Shown: piece by piece, positions 12,201 through 24,425 of the stretch
Numbering within the stretch: position 1 is the first letter of the stretch
Layout: the number at the start of each line of letters is the position of its first letter
Source: Cryptomeria japonica
Lineage: Eukaryota > Streptophyta > Pinopsida > Cupressales > Cupressaceae
DNA: 64,000 nucleotides
Assembly (NCBI RefSeq): GCF_030272615.1
Contig: NC_081409.1
Location: 21,888,260 to 21,952,259 of the forward strand
Reading direction: 5' to 3'
Notes under the pieces: generated by a model
The model's input: the letters and a program-made list of their open reading frames with translations, nothing else
The model's database searches: none
What the model was told of the DNA's origin: nothing
Translations under genes and position numbers: made by a program

Positions 12201-13375
12201 TTTTGTATCATCACCTATGTAAATGTGAGGTACCTTTGATGGCTCCAATGAAGAAAACTGCTCTTTTGTAGAACCCATGTGATAAGAGGCACTCGAGTCA
12301 AGTATCCACTGCTGTGAAGAACCCGTTGTTGCCACAAATGCTTGCCCTTTTCCCTTAGACTGTGAGGAAGAGGAAGGAGATGAATCCTTCTTTGTATAGG
12401 TGGATGGCAAGTTGATGTTGTTTTTATTAAGAAGATTTGTCAACTCATCAACTTGCTTGGTGTGGCATCGATGCTCATCATGACCATATTTCTTGCAATA
12501 AGCACAAGTTGGTTTATCCTTCTTAGGTGGAGTTCCCTTCTTGGAAGAGGATGAAAAATCCCCTTGTGATGGAGAGGATGATTGCCCTTTTTCCTGCTGT
12601 GGGTTTGGCTTAGATTGCTTCTTCTTCTTGTTGGAATCAATGCCTTGACTCCCTTGACTTCCTTGATTAGCCACCAAAGCCTTGGACTTTGAAGACTTGA
12701 GAAGCCCCATGTTTAACAACTTAGATTGTTCCAATATCAACATTTCTGTGAAAGCATCAAATGAAGGCATAATGTAGGAACTCCCCATTGTCAAATGATG
12801 AGTTTGGAAGCTTGAAACAAATGCTACATATTCTGGTGCAAGTTTGTCCAACAAGTTGAATATCAACCGAGCATCCTTTTTGTCAATTCCACAATCCTTA
12901 AGCTTTGCTTTAGCTTATTTGCTTTGGTGACAAAATCTTGGATTGTATCAAAACTCTTGGGATCCAAGTTGGTGAGCTCATTGTCAATCTTGTAACCTTT
13001 GATTTCATCAACTTGACCATACAATTTCTGAAACATATCCCAAGCCTCTTTGATTGTAGTACACTTCTCAATGTGAAAAATGAGGTCATCTGATACATAC
13101 TTACGCAAAATTCTAAGAGCCATGCAATTCTTAGTGAGCCATTCTAACTGAGCATTAGGATCAACCTTAGGATCAGGTGGTGCTGCTATTGTTCCATCTA
13201 TGTAATGCGTGAGACCTTTTTCCATTAATCTGCTCCATACTTTAATTTTCCAAGATGCATAATTATGTGGAGTTAAAGGTGGAAATTTATGAGGACTAAT
13301 TGAAAAAAAAATGAAAGAGCACAAGGAAAGAGAGGCACAATCACACAAGACACCCCCCCAAATACACTCAATCAA
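9296..13375 (-). pseudogene. Copia-1 gag-pol polyprotein, decayed
   Basis: The order on the minus strand starts with a Copia gag (NYASWKIKVWSRLMEKGL near 13240). Next come a zinc knuckle CAYCKKYGHDEHRC (about 12506-12465) and a protease with ILDSSASYHM (about 12303), where D-S-S replaces D-S/T-G. The pre-integrase HLNC motif (LWHKRFGHLNC) and the integrase core (FIDDYARFTW, then RTDNGREY, QNGVAERKNR) follow. The last domains are reverse transcriptase (QVDVKSVLLHGDLDEEIYM, SLYGLKQAPRAW, then LYVDYLIITG) and RNase H (TDSDWAGDLDDRKSTSGY, ending ADIFTKPF near 9320). The catalytic YVDD box is YVDY. Frameshifts lie near 12865, 11855 and 9480, and stops occur in the integrase and RNase H. The start at 13375 is the first ATG of the open frame, not a proven start. 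Confidence 0.9.
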
Positions 13376-14256
13376 AGAAACCCCCCAAAATGATGATTTG
13401 ACACTTTATACATAGTGCGTGTACAATGGGCCACTTGCAAAAAATGGCAAAGTGGGCTTTTGATTTCAACTTTACAACTGTCTCAATAAGGCCAAAGGAG
13501 ACTCAAACTAATAATGCAAGTGATCTAAACTAAGATCCAAGCAAATTACAAGTACCAAATAGGCCAAAAAAGACCAATATATGAAAGTACAATATCCACT
13601 CAAAATCTATAAAAACTGATCATAGATTATGAAAGTAGACCAAAAAATATGCACTTTCAAAAAAAATGGCACCTGAAAAGGAGGTCGTATGAGCTCAAAC
13701 GAAGCCTTTGAAGTTGCAAAATTGAGGATTGGACAGGTACAACTGAGAGAATAATTTTTTTTTGAAAAACCTGTGCACCAAAATCAGAAAATAATCACAC
13801 CACTGCGAAGAGCACAAAAAATTAGCCCAAATAAAAAAATATTGCACCCAAAAAGGAGCAAAATTGAGCAAGTTATGAGCCTCCAAAGTTGACCCAAAAA
13901 TCCAAACTGCTCAATGGAGAGAGGTCTAATTTTTTTTTTCAAAAAATGCTGACTGGGCGCTGACTGTGCGCTGCTAACTGGGCAGAAGGGACCCTCAAAA
14001 TTTTTTTTTTTTTTTTTTTGAAAAAATCTGAAAATTCTGTATCGTACCGCCCAAAATTGGGCAAAAAGTTTCCCCAACACCCAAAATTTGACTTTCGTCA
14101 AAATAGGTTGAGTTTATACTCAATTTTTATGGAAACAGCCTCCCGGATGCAATGGTGAGGTTGAAAACGCTCTATGATGCCTCCAAAATGCGCAGTCCCT
14201 CGAATCCAAAAAATAGAAGCCTTCCAAGATGTCTCCCAAAACCAATCAATGAAGCC
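13376..14256 (-). other. Copia-1 5' leader
   Basis: Non-coding sequence between the primer-binding site and gag, with several poly-A/poly-T runs (for example 13999-14018). No gene was recognised. Confidence 0.7.
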
Positions 14257-14274
14257 CCAATAGTTGTGATACCA
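14257..14274 (-). other. Copia-1 primer-binding site
   Basis: On the minus strand TGGTATCACAACTATTGG directly follows the LTR. The first eight bases match the initiator-Met tRNA site TGGTATCAGAGC used by most plant Copia elements; the rest has drifted. Confidence 0.7.
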
Positions 14275-14723
14275 TGCGAGATTTTGCCAAGATCAAGGGC
14301 ACAATTAAAATCATAAAGAGAGACAATAGAATGATAAGAACAAACTGTATTCTCATCAATATACAAATGATCAACTGGATTAACCAATATAATGAATATG
14401 AGCTTGCTTATATTGGTCAGACCATATGGATATACGAGCACACAATCATGACATGTGGCTCAATGAGAAACAAGGGTAGGTAAGAAATACTAGGGGTAGG
14501 TAGGAGAAATAATATAATATTCCACAAGAGGTGGATGACCCACCGAATGTGGAGTGTAACAGCAAAATAAAACCACAAAAGGTGTAATTTCTCCTACAAG
14601 CTATATCCCTATGTGCACACTTCCCTAAGTGTCTCATATCCAAACTACGAAGAGATGCATTATCCTAAGTTAACTTAAGTAAAGTGTAATAATATCCATG
14701 ATGAATATTTATTTACACCAACA
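14275..14723 (-). repeat. Copia-1 LTR (upstream copy)
   Basis: It begins TGCGAGATTTTGCC and ends TACACCAACA on the plus strand. The target duplication CTTTG follows at 14724-14728. As the element lies on the minus strand, this is its promoter-bearing 5' LTR. Confidence 0.93.
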
Positions 14724-14728
14724 CTTTG

Positions 14729-15430
14729 GAAGCTAACACAAATTTACAAGCCTGCTTGCAAACTTCATATGAATCTCAAAATCCTTTAAATTCTTCAATT
14801 CCTTCTCCAATTGAAGTTGAAACACCATATCCTCCTAAAGATAAATCTTCTCCTGAAGAGTTACTCTTAGAAGATGATTGAGGTTCGTTAGATTTTACAT
14901 CTTCCTTTGTGGGAGAATATAAAATCCCTCCAAGGGATTCTAAGACCAAGGAAGATAATATGGTAGAGCCCAAAAAAGAGTCAACTTTGTCTAAGGAACT
15001 TAGTAACACTTTTGTGGTTGCTTCTAACAATTCTTGAAAACCTTCTTTGAGTTCATCTAATTATGACATTGAAGTGTATGAGGCCTTGCTATCTCTTTTC
15101 GATATGACATCTTTTTATGGTCTAGGTTTCCACATTCTAGCCAAGAATGGATACAATGGAAATGGTTGTGGTGCAAATGAACAAGGGATTAGAGTTCCTT
15201 TAGAAAATAACATACGTGAAACCTCATTTGGACTTGGTTATAATCCTTCAAAGCCCACCAAAGCATCCATAAGACTATATCTCAATGCGAGTGTCATCTT
15301 TTCTTCTAAATATCTTTCTCTAGTTAATCCTCATCTCATTGATTCTGATCGTAGCTCATCTTCACTTGACATCAATTCAACACATGATTCCTTAGCTGAG
15401 TTATTAGGATTTTCTGATAACCTTCCTTGA
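14729..15430 (+). pseudogene. Gypsy-1 linker with G-patch domain
   Basis: This continues the frame broken by Copia-1. A Ser/Pro-rich linker (14750-15040, with stops) leads to a frame of 127 codons at 15047-15430. In it GFHILAKNGYNGNGCG and ANEQGIRVPLEN form a G-patch (aromatic, 'L.K.GY..G.G.G....GI..P'), followed by FGLGYNPSKP. G-patch motifs between protease and reverse transcriptase occur in several plant gypsy lineages and are thought to bind RNA. Confidence 0.72.
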
Positions 15431-15689
15431 TATCATAATAATCGTGGATTTCCCTATTGTTTAAATGTTGAAGCATACTTTGGGACAAAAGTTGAATTAC
15501 AAGGTAATATTCAGGAGATGACCCAAGAACTCCCTCAAGCAATCAATGACATAAAAAAAGTAATCTCCTTATAGGTGATACTATCGATATCAAAATGGAT
15601 CCTTACAATAACGGAAAAATCATTAAAATTGGGAAGTGCCTAGAAGATAACGAACAAGAAGAGAATTCTTTTTTTTAAAAACGAACTCC

Positions 15690-16555
15690 CTGAAATATTT
15701 TCTTTGACTTATTTAGATATGCTTGGAATTGATCCTAAGATTGTGACCCATAACATTGTGTTGATCCCTAATGCTGAGCCCATTAAATAAAAGATAAGGA
15801 AGATGAATCCTAAGATATAATTTCTCGTTAAGACAAAGATTGAAAAACTCTTGGAAGCTATATTTATCCATCCTATCGATTATTCTCCTCGAATTTCAAA
15901 CATTGTATCAGTGGCTAAACTTGATAAAAAGATCAGAATGTGTACTGACTTCCAGGATCTCAATAGAGCTTCCTTGAAAGATGAATTTCCCCTTCCTAAC
16001 ATTGATATGATAGTTGACCCCGCTAGTGGTCATGCTTTATTATTTTTTATGGATGGCTTTTCTGGGTATACTGAAATCTTCATTAATCCCAAAGATCAAT
16101 ATTAAACACCTTTAACAACACCTTGAGGCATGTTTTGTTCAGTTTTCATGCCTTTTGGATTGAAGAATGTTAGTGCGACTTATCAACATGCTATGACTCT
16201 TATTTTCATTATTATATCCATAAAATTTTAGAATACAATGTTCATGATATCTTAGTTAAATCCATTTTGCACCAAGATCATGTTAAGATCCTTCGTCAAA
16301 TCTTTGATATAAATCATAAATACATGCGCTTGAATCCTCAAAAATGGGTTTTGGGTGTAGATAGTGGAAAAATATTAGGATTCATTGTTTCACATTGTGG
16401 TATTGAGGTGGATACAAAGAAAATAGACACCACTGTTAGCATGCCACCTTCTAGAAACATCTCTCAACTTCGTAGTTTACAAGGCAAAATTCAAGTTATT
16501 CATTGGTTTGTTTCACAACTTGCAGATCAAAATTTTCTCTTAACCTAGTTACTTA
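15690..16555 (+). pseudogene. Gypsy-1 reverse transcriptase
   Basis: The frame includes DMLGIDPKIVTHNI, then RMCTDFQDLNRASLKDEFPL, FMDGFSGYTEI, VFMPFGLKNVSATYQHAM and a remnant of the catalytic box, NVHDILVKS (normally YVDDILVKS). It continues to LNPQKWVLGV and GFIVSHCGIEVD. The order and spacing match Ty3/gypsy reverse transcriptase. Stops at about 15789, 15819, 16103, 16123 and 16229 and a frame change near 16260 inactivate it, and the first catalytic aspartate of the VDD box is H. Confidence 0.85.
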
Positions 16556-17530
16556 AGAAGTATACTAATTTTAAATAGGATGAAAATTGTTAAAAATCTT
16601 TTGAGGATTTGAAAGTTTACTTAGCTAATCTTCCAGTTTTACAACCTGCTATTCCTAATCAACCCTTCCTTCTTTACGCTGTTGCTTCTTCTAATGATAT
16701 TGCAACCTTATTGACAACACATGATGGTGATAGTAAAGAACGTCTTGTGTACTACATACGTTGTACTTTTGTCGAATATGAAGTTTTATATATTGCAATA
16801 GGAAAGCAATGTCTTGCTTTTGTTTTTGAAACTCAAAAGTTAAGACATTATCTCCTCAATGCTGAAACCTGGATGTCATCATGAAATTTGATCTGTTAAA
16901 ACATCTCTTTTTCAAAACTAATCTTTTGGGATGATTAGCAAAATGGGTTATGTTGTTAATTGAGATTGATCTTAAATTTATCTCTCAAAAAGTGATTAAA
17001 GGCAAAACCTTAATTGATCATTTGGCCAGTGCTCCTTCCCCTTTAAAATTATTTAATCAAGACTCTTTTCTCAATGATATTGTGTTTTCCTTAGAGCTCG
17101 ATCAAACTTGGAAATTATATTTCGATGGATCTAGGTGTTAGATTGGTTTAGGTGTAGGTAATATAATATTAATACCTTCTCCAAGAAAACTAATTCCCCT
17201 ATCTTATCATCTAAATTTCCTATGCACTAATAATATTGTTGAATATGAAGCCCTTATTGCTAGATCAAAAGTGGATTTATCCTTTAAAGTTCAACATTTG
17301 AGTATCTTTGGTGATCCTCAATTGATTATAAGACAAGTTTTGGGAACTTATCAAGCTAAAAAAACTAAACTCTCTCAATACCATGAGTTAGTCTTGTCAT
17401 TGTTGAAGAAAATTGATTCTTACACCATAGATATTCTCTTACGAAAAGATAATTGACATGTGGATGCAATGGCAATTGCAACTTCCCTTATATCTTGCAA
17501 AGACCCTTCCATAGATTATCAATTCATCAT
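16556..17530 (+). pseudogene. Gypsy-1 RNase H and connection region
   Basis: SFEDLKVYLANLPVLQPA and LFYAVASSNDIATLLT belong to the first, RT-linked RNase H. A second RNase H follows: LYFDGSRC (17117), NNIVEYEALIA (17230), LSIFGDPQLIIRQV and DNxHVDAMA. This layout is normal for plant gypsy elements. Stops at 17140 and 17454 and others interrupt it. Confidence 0.78.
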
Positions 17531-17774
17531 TCATAACCTCTCTTCACTTGATATTTCTGATAACCCTTGTGAGTTTCTTGTTATAATTAGATTCAGATTA
17601 ATGGTAGTCTCATATTTTTTGATATTTGTATGATGGTGCTTTTCTTGATTCCAAAAGTAAAAAACACTAGAGGTTGAATTCAAAAACTTACTATAAGATA
17701 CATTATTATCTCCAATGTCCTTTATAAAAGGGGTTATAATGGTCTTGTCATGCATTTGTCTTAACAAAATAGAT

Positions 17775-18418
17775 ATTAACATTGCCCTTGAAGAGGCTCA
17801 TTCAGGAGCTTGCGAGGGGCATTTTGGTGGTAAATATTTGGTTCAAAGGTTGCTCTGAATGGGATACTATTGGAAAACCATGGAAAAATATTCCTTTCCC
17901 TTTGTCAAAAAGTGTCATCAGTGCCAACAACATAACAATTTGATCCACACTCTTGCTCATGAACTTAGAGCCCAAGTTGTTTCTTGGCCATTTTCTTTGT
18001 GGGGTTTGGATCTTATAGGAAAAATTTCCCTTCCTTCCCAAGGAAATAATTTTATCATTATAGCTCAAAATTACTTTACAAAGTGGGTAGAAGCCACTCC
18101 TCTTCGATCCACTATTGCTGAAGTAATTTGTCAATTCATTCTAGACAATATTATTTCTGGATTTGGTATACCTTTCATGTTGGTTTATGAGAATGTTACG
18201 TCATTTAAGAACAAATATGTGAAGACATTTCTTGAGAAATACCATATTCAATATCGATTTTCTATTTCATACTATCCTCAATCAAATGGTCAAGCTGAAT
18301 CTTCTAACTAGATAATTAAACAAATCCTTCATAAGACAATTAATAAGCATGGTAAGGATTGACATACTCGGCTATCTTATGCTTTATGGGCCTATTGAAC
18401 TAGTGTCTGCATAGCTAC
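17775..18418 (+). pseudogene. Gypsy-1 integrase, truncated by the Gypsy-2 insertion
   Basis: The zinc-binding HHCC part reads EEAHSGACEGHFGG then KKCHQCQQHNN. The core reads FSLWGLDLIGKISLP, IIAQNYFTKWVEATPL, then VYENVTSFKNK and YYPQSNGQAESSN. The first two catalytic aspartates are N (VDYF to AQNYF) and E (SDNGT to YENVT), so the enzyme is dead. The frame stops abruptly in WAYxTSVCIAT at 18418, where the Gypsy-2 LTR starts. The missing C-terminal part was not found elsewhere in the window. Confidence 0.85.
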
Positions 18419-19724
18419 TGTAGACACCTAAAAATGCCTCATTGATCATGTACTAATTATTCCTCTAATTAGTTAAATAATTCTTTAATTATTTAATTAA
18501 GTTAATTAATCTTATTCTTCTAATTTCATATTTCCTTATCATCTTACTAATTATTCTATTTTCAATTCTATCTTCATTTAATCATTCAAACCATTTTCTA
18601 ATGTTAATTAAATATTTATCATTGAATTAATTATGATTATTCATCCTTAAATTTTAATAATCTTTATTATTTAAATAAATTCTTTTTCAATTTCTATCTC
18701 TAATCAATTAATCATCAACCCTTTTTCTAAATATTAATTAAATATCAATTATTTAATTAATTGTGATTTTAATCCTTTAATTTGAATAATCTTTATTATT
18801 AAACTAAATTCAATTTCTAAATAATTAAATAGTTTCTTTAAATTATTTAATTAACTAATTAATTCTTCTAATTTCTAATTCCAAATTCCCAAATTCTAAT
18901 TTCATTTAATAACTAATTAATTCTTCTAATTTCATCCAAATTCATTCAAATTCAAATTCATATTCTTCTAATTTCAAATACATGTGCATGATTTCAAAAA
19001 TCAAGTTGAAAATCAAAGTCAAGTTCTAAATATATTCAAATACCAAATTGAATTTAAAATAAATTCAATAATTGAATTAAATCTCATGCAAAGATTAAAT
19101 TGAAAATCAAAGTCAAAATGCAAGCACATGCTAAATTAATTAATTAATTCAATTATCTTTTCAATTCCTATTTCTATCTTCTAGTTAGCTTTTTCTAAAT
19201 ATAGCTCTCAATAAGCTTTCAATCAGTTAACCATTTGCTCCTCTTTATTTCCTCCAATCACCCTTTTTCATCTTTCAATCAACTTTTTTCTCAAATCAGT
19301 TAACTCAATTATCTATTCAATCTATTTTGTTCCACCTCTAAATCATCAGTTCAACTATCAGTCATCATGTGAGCTCACCTGAATTCCACCTCTTGATCAA
19401 TCTGTTCCACCTTTCATTCAATCCTCTCCAAAAATCTATAAATTGAGCATTCAATTTCCATTTTCAACAATCACGAACTTTGAATCTTCGTGTCACTTGC
19501 AGGTTGCCAACACAATATCTGAGAACCACCATACCACAAAGAAGAGAAGAACAATGGAAGCTACATGCAGTCATGGAATATGGAGAATTAATTGATAGAT
19601 TTTACATTCCTATTTCTTGTTTTGCATTATTTAATTGAGCTTTGTTTGAATTCTTTGATTAGATAGGGATTCATGATTTCCCTTTGATTTCTAGTTGATT
19701 ACATGATGAATTTTACATACGACA
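18419..19724 (+). repeat. Gypsy-2 5' LTR
   Basis: It starts TGTAGACACCTAAAAATG and ends CGACA immediately before the primer-binding site. It is very AT-rich, with many overlapping TTAATTAA/AATTAATT runs at 18460-19170. The flanking GCTAC (18414-18418) should be the target duplication; its partner was not found in the window. The ends are inferred from the TG start and the site that follows. Confidence 0.75.
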
Positions 19725-19727
19725 TTT

Positions 19728-19746
19728 TGGTGAACCCGACATGAAC
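19728..19746 (+). other. Gypsy-2 primer-binding site
   Basis: TGGTGAACCCGACATGAAC follows the LTR. The gag-only element at 30.6-38.5 kb uses TGGTGAACCCGACGTGAAC, one base different. The corresponding tRNA was not assigned. Confidence 0.75.
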
Positions 19747-20668
19747 TAATAGCAATTTAACCTTCCCTATTTTCTGTGTGATTTTATAGATCGTACAATT
19801 TTAAATTTTTTTTTTGTAGGTTTGTACGGATTGCACAACAGATTCAAAATTACGCAATCACGTTTACACAATTACGCAATCACATAGATAGGATCACTCA
19901 ATCGATCACACAGGGTTACACATTCGTGCATAACCCATCACGCAATTGTCTAGATCCTATCATGCAATCAATCAAATCTTGTTACACATTCTTTGGTTGG
20001 TTTATGCGTTCTGTTCTTCTTATTTTTCTCATTAGCTGCACTTTGTTCTGTCTTGATTCTGTAGTAAATTTGTTAAATCTGAATATGGTTTACACTTATT
20101 ACATGCTTTAATTATGACATCTTATGACACATAAGGTACAATTCAGGATTTCAGGTGCAAGGAGGACGAAGGAACAAAGAAGACAAGCCAGATGCTATCA
20201 ACGAATCCTAAAAGCAGAAAAGTAGATACGAGATCTAGAGGATCAACCAACCATTGACATATACAACAACCTAGTTCTCTTGTATAGAGTAAAATACAAT
20301 TTTCTTAACATAGAGTGGATGATGAGAGTTCTACCTAGGGCATCACAATCTGTTTTACAGGTTCTAGATCAGAATTAGCTTGTTTATTTTTATTTTTTGT
20401 TTGGTCTGTCTGTATATCATGCATTCGCCTAGATAGGATCACACAATCATTCTGTCAGTATCACGCATTCTCTTTGTTAGAATCAAGCAATCACTCTGTC
20501 ATTATTACGCAATCGCTCATACAAAATCATGCAATCACTCAGGTATTATTACGCATTCATATTTTTCATTGTTAAGTTTATGTTTTCTATGAATTTTCTT
20601 GGGTTACTGATTATCTGTCTGCAACATGTGGCAAATTTACAGAGGATCAGATTATTACTGAATCATAA

Positions 20669-20860
20669 ACACTCATGCTATCGCACTTCAGTTTTGGGCT
20701 TAAAATAAACCTGGTTAAAATGGACATGCATGTTATCACACTTCAGTTTTGGGCTTAAAATAAACTTGGTTAAAATTGACATGCATGTTATCACACTTCA
20801 GTTTGGTGTTTTAAAATTGACATGCACATGCGTATCTCACACCTAAATTTGGGTTTTAAA
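20669..20860 (+). repeat. About 55-bp tandem repeat in the Gypsy-2 leader
   Basis: Copies of a unit with ACATGCATGTTATCACACTT and CAGTTTTGGGCTTAAAATAA start at about 20669, 20724 and 20779, and a shortened one at 20820. The copies become progressively less alike. Confidence 0.8.
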
Positions 20861-21845
20861 ATGAACGTGAATCATGCTTATCACTGGAATAACTCACACT
20901 TCATTTTATTTAAGGGAAATAAATTTTTATCGTGTTTGGGGGGGACCTACTATTGCATCAACTACCTTTCCACCCGCCTTCGGGGTTTTGGGAGAAAGGG
21001 AGAAGGTGATAACAACACCCAAATTTTTCATTTTTGTAGTGAGGGGTATCTTTGACTAGGGATTTCATCACCCCATAGAGGTCCTTCGAATTGGGATGCG
21101 TTGGGGATATCATCTCTCCCAGCGTACTCTCGAGCGGGTTTTTTGAGCCGCTATATAAATATACTGGTCAGGCGGCTAGAGTGTTGAGTGAATTCGACGT
21201 ATGTCGGGGTCTTCCTGCACCGATAAGCTCAACTAAAGTCTTAAGTGGCTTGCTTTGAGAATTCGTCGTTGGATCGAGACCCCTCGAAATTTACAATAAG
21301 AACCAACTTAGTAGCCCAAATCCTACATTTAGTATTTTGGGAGCGCGGATCTTACCCCATAGATACCCCTCATGTACCTTGCATTATGAGACATAAATCC
21401 CTTGGTGATAAGATCTTTGGATCTTTTAGGTAAGAGAGACTGTCATGCCCGAGAAGTGTGTGTCGTGCAGTGGAGCCAGTGCTGCCAGACTCTCTATCTG
21501 TTCATCTTGTTTCGGTATTTTGCTGTGGGGGCCTCATTGAATGGTGTCCACTTTCCAGCCTAAGATTGTATTATGTGTTTTTATATGTATCATTGTACTA
21601 GATCAATATTGAGTCAATATTTGGGCTATTTCAGGCCCTATCTTCCGTATCTCTGAATTCTCAGAGTTGGTCAGAACACAGTTCAGTCAGCTATACCTCT
21701 CTTCAAACAACTGTTCTTAGATTTTTAAAACAACAAACCTGTCCTACAAACAAAATTATTGGAAACAAAGTTCATCTTGAAACATCAGACGACCCTGTAA
21801 ATTCAAAATTTTACATACTTGTGACCATAGGCAGTCCTTGCATAG

Positions 21846-22040
21846 TCCTCATTTACGTCCTTAGGAGTTGCATAAGTCTTTGCATAGTCCTCATTTACGT
21901 CCTTATTATCGTCCTCATTTACATCCTTATTATCATCCTCATTTATGTCCTTTTTATCATCCTCATATACATTGCATAAGTCCTCATTTACGTCCTCATT
22001 ATCGTCCTCATATATGCCCTTATATTTGGTCCTTATTAGA
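21846..22040 (+). repeat. About 24-bp minisatellite in the Gypsy-2 leader
   Basis: Repeated TCCTCATTTACGTCCTTATT-type units, at least seven degenerate copies, with a partial second block after a CATTGCATAAG spacer. Confidence 0.8.
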
Positions 22041-23679
22041 CCTCATACACATCTGTCTTAGTCCATCATCATTTGCATAATCATCCTAGAAAGTCATAGC
22101 ATGCGTCTTGATGGGTCCCCAGGTGATGGTTTGCTCCCCTTCGAGCAACCTAATCTAGTGCCAAACGACAGTCAATGAGAAATCATTATATAGGAGTCGA
22201 GTACGAGCTAAATAGAGAGTATAAAATTGCACGTAGAATTGATAGAGAAATCGCTGCAGAACTTCTAAGAGAAGAGCTTGAAAAACTTGCGTTGCAAAAA
22301 TATCAAAATACTCAACAAGTCTCACGTCCAAATCCCCAATAGAGAGTCTAGTCTAGTGTTGCATATTCTATATTTAGGTCTAGAGTCTTACATTATTGTC
22401 ATCTTGCATTAGGTTCTAAACCATCCTCATATAGAAGTCTTAAATGCCCGTCACAAGGTCACAAAAGGCAAAAAGTAAGATGGACCCAAACATCGACCTG
22501 TCAGTTAATCCAACTTGGAACATGGACTGTATCAAGCAGTCAACAATCAAATCCTCAAGCAATGCCCACAATACACGAGCTACAACAAAATTTAACACAC
22601 GAAGAGATTGAATTAGCTCAACATGACCCACATGTCCTTATGATCTTAGATGCTCTTATACATAATGATAGGGACAAATATCTCTCGTTGTTATTACAAA
22701 ATGGGGCCAAATTACCTGAAGATTTTGATATCACAACAATCTTACCACTAGGAAACACTTTAGGTCCAAATAACAGTCAAATACCACATATGACACAAAC
22801 GCAAGCGATTGCCTCAATTTTTCCTCAAGAATACATCAACATCATCTATAAAAACAAATGTCATTTCAAATGCAACTTCTCAATCGAGTGCATAATCCTC
22901 AACAATAAATGTTAGCGCACCAACACAGGCTATCCTAGCCTCTCACACAATACCGATAATGTCTCAGTACCTATTCAAACACAAGTTCCTCATACAACAA
23001 GTGCGACTCAACCTCCGGTTTCCTATTCCATAGGATCTACATATAGTCATCAAAATACAAACCCAGGTTCCACTAATACAATGAGTACAACCTAGTCAAA
23101 CATGGGTTCACATGTCGCTTATTTCACAGTACCTAGTGGAACCCATAAACACAAAATTATAATTATAGTACCTTTCAACAACCTCCTAGTTATACTACCA
23201 TGAATCCTTTTGTGGGAAATATACATGCGCAAAGTGTACCCTTGACTCAAACATATATTGTATCCCAATAGGTACAAAATCTACAACAATAGATGGCTGC
23301 TATGCAAACTAGTAACGATAAAAAGAGATACACAATGCAAGACTTATGTCCTTATCCTTTGATAACACATTATACATGCCGCCTTTCCCACCACATTTTG
23401 AAACACCAAAATTTGACAAATACAAAGGGAAAGGTGATCCTAGAGATCACATCAGAGAATTTTTTACGACATGTATAGAGGTTGCAGCTGAAGACACTTA
23501 TCTAATGAGATTGTTTCCTAAAAGTCTGGGAGGCTCAGCCTTGGAGTGGTTTTCACATCTACCACAAACTATCACATCATGGGGTGAATTAGCTAAACAA
23601 TTCATTGCTAACTTCTCACATAACACTGAAACCCCAGTCACTTTGATGGACTTATGTGCCGCAAAACAATATGAGAGTG

Positions 23680-23870
23680 AAACATTCACGTCCTTCATAC
23701 AAAGATAGAGAGCTCTCTATAGAAGGTGCAAGACTATTATTCCCAAAACATTCGCGTCCTTCATACAAAGGTTGTACATGGCTGCACAAGGCCTGGAAAC
23801 AAGAGCGAAACATTCACGTCCTTCATACAAAGGTTGTACATGGCTGCACAAGGCTTGAAAACAAGAGGAA
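23680..23870 (+). repeat. 62-bp tandem repeat in Gypsy-2 gag
   Basis: The block AAACATTC(A/G)CGTCCTTCAT starts at 23680, 23746 and 23808. The last two units are 62 bp and nearly identical. The repeat multiplies the FASFIQRLYMAAQGL segment of gag but not in multiples of three, so each copy changes frame. Confidence 0.88.
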
Positions 23871-23879
23871 AACTTTCAA

Positions 23880-24425
23880 GACCATAAAACAAGAGATTGA
23901 AACAATGAAAATATGATACCAAAATGTTTCCAATGCTTTCCAATTCCTTCTCCAAATTTTACACACACTTATGAACAACCATTACAGAGGTTTTATAGTC
24001 TTTTCATCTTCACATGGAAGTTACAACTACCCAACTTCCTCTTATGACCATACAACTTCCCATTTTGGTCTTTTTACAACTTTTGAAAATTTGCATTTTA
24101 CAACTTTTACAACTTTTGACTCAAATGACTTTAAACCTTCAAAAGAACCTTCAAAACATATTAAGATGTAATAATAATGTATTTTTGTCATAATTTTACC
24201 CCTTAAAGGTTATTTTATACAAATTTTACTAAATGACTAATTCAGGACCTTATTAGGACAACTTGCACAACTCATCACAATGGGCTCTTTTAGCCTTACA
24301 TATTGATTCATATTGACTCAAAATGACATTAAAAATGAAAATGTAATTGAATATACTTATTAATTGATTTTTATCCTCTTATAGACTCCTTTTGTGCCTT
24401 TGTGTTAGGTGCTCCTGCACCATTG
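23880..24425. mobile_element. Unidentified insertion in Gypsy-2 gag
   Basis: Gag similarity stops near 23880 and resumes near 24430 (MFTENLIPKIKYPIQ). The intervening ~540 bp are non-coding, with TACAACTT-rich stretches at 24015-24120. It starts near TGATACCAAAATG (23915). Terminal repeats and target duplication could not be defined, so element type is unknown. Confidence 0.4.

Larger units (their letters stand above)
8529..14723 (-). mobile_element. Copia-1: complete LTR retrotransposon, minus strand
   Basis: The element is 6,195 bp with LTRs of 448 and 449 bp and a 5-bp target duplication CTTTG at 8524-8528 and 14724-14728. Read on the minus strand the order is LTR (14723-14275), primer-binding site, gag, protease, integrase, reverse transcriptase, RNase H, polypurine tract (CTTAACGGGGGG, 8988-8977), LTR. 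Placing integrase before reverse transcriptase marks it as Ty1/copia. It inserted into Gypsy-1 just after the protease; joining 8523 to 14729 restores the Gypsy-1 sequence. By eye the LTRs differ at roughly 20-25 positions. Confidence 0.93.
7232..18418 (+). mobile_element. Gypsy-1: truncated Ty3/gypsy retrotransposon, split by Copia-1
   Basis: The remaining parts are 7232-8523 and 14724-18418, in the gypsy order protease, G-patch region, reverse transcriptase, RNase H, integrase. No 5' LTR or gag is visible to the left; sequence changes to the LINE remnant by 7145. The right end is cut inside the integrase catalytic core, at the point where the Gypsy-2 LTR begins (18419). All coding parts carry stops, so this is the oldest layer of the nest. 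Confidence 0.85.
19747..22561 (+). other. Gypsy-2 leader with several repeat arrays
   Basis: Long non-coding leader between LTR and gag. It holds three repeat types, listed separately or described here. About ten loose copies of 'ATCACGCAATC' lie at 19845-19960 and 20420-20560. Open frames at 20822-21059 and 21245-21433 are short, lack known domains and are not called as genes. Confidence 0.6.

Noticed and set aside
21245-21433. 62-codon frame in the Gypsy-2 leader (DRDPSKFTIRTNLVAQ)
   Set aside because: No recognised domain, short, and surrounded by stops and repeats. Kept as leader sequence.
21846-22040. Possible CRISPR-like spaced repeats
   Set aside because: Contiguous degenerate minisatellite without unique spacers, inside a plant retrotransposon leader.
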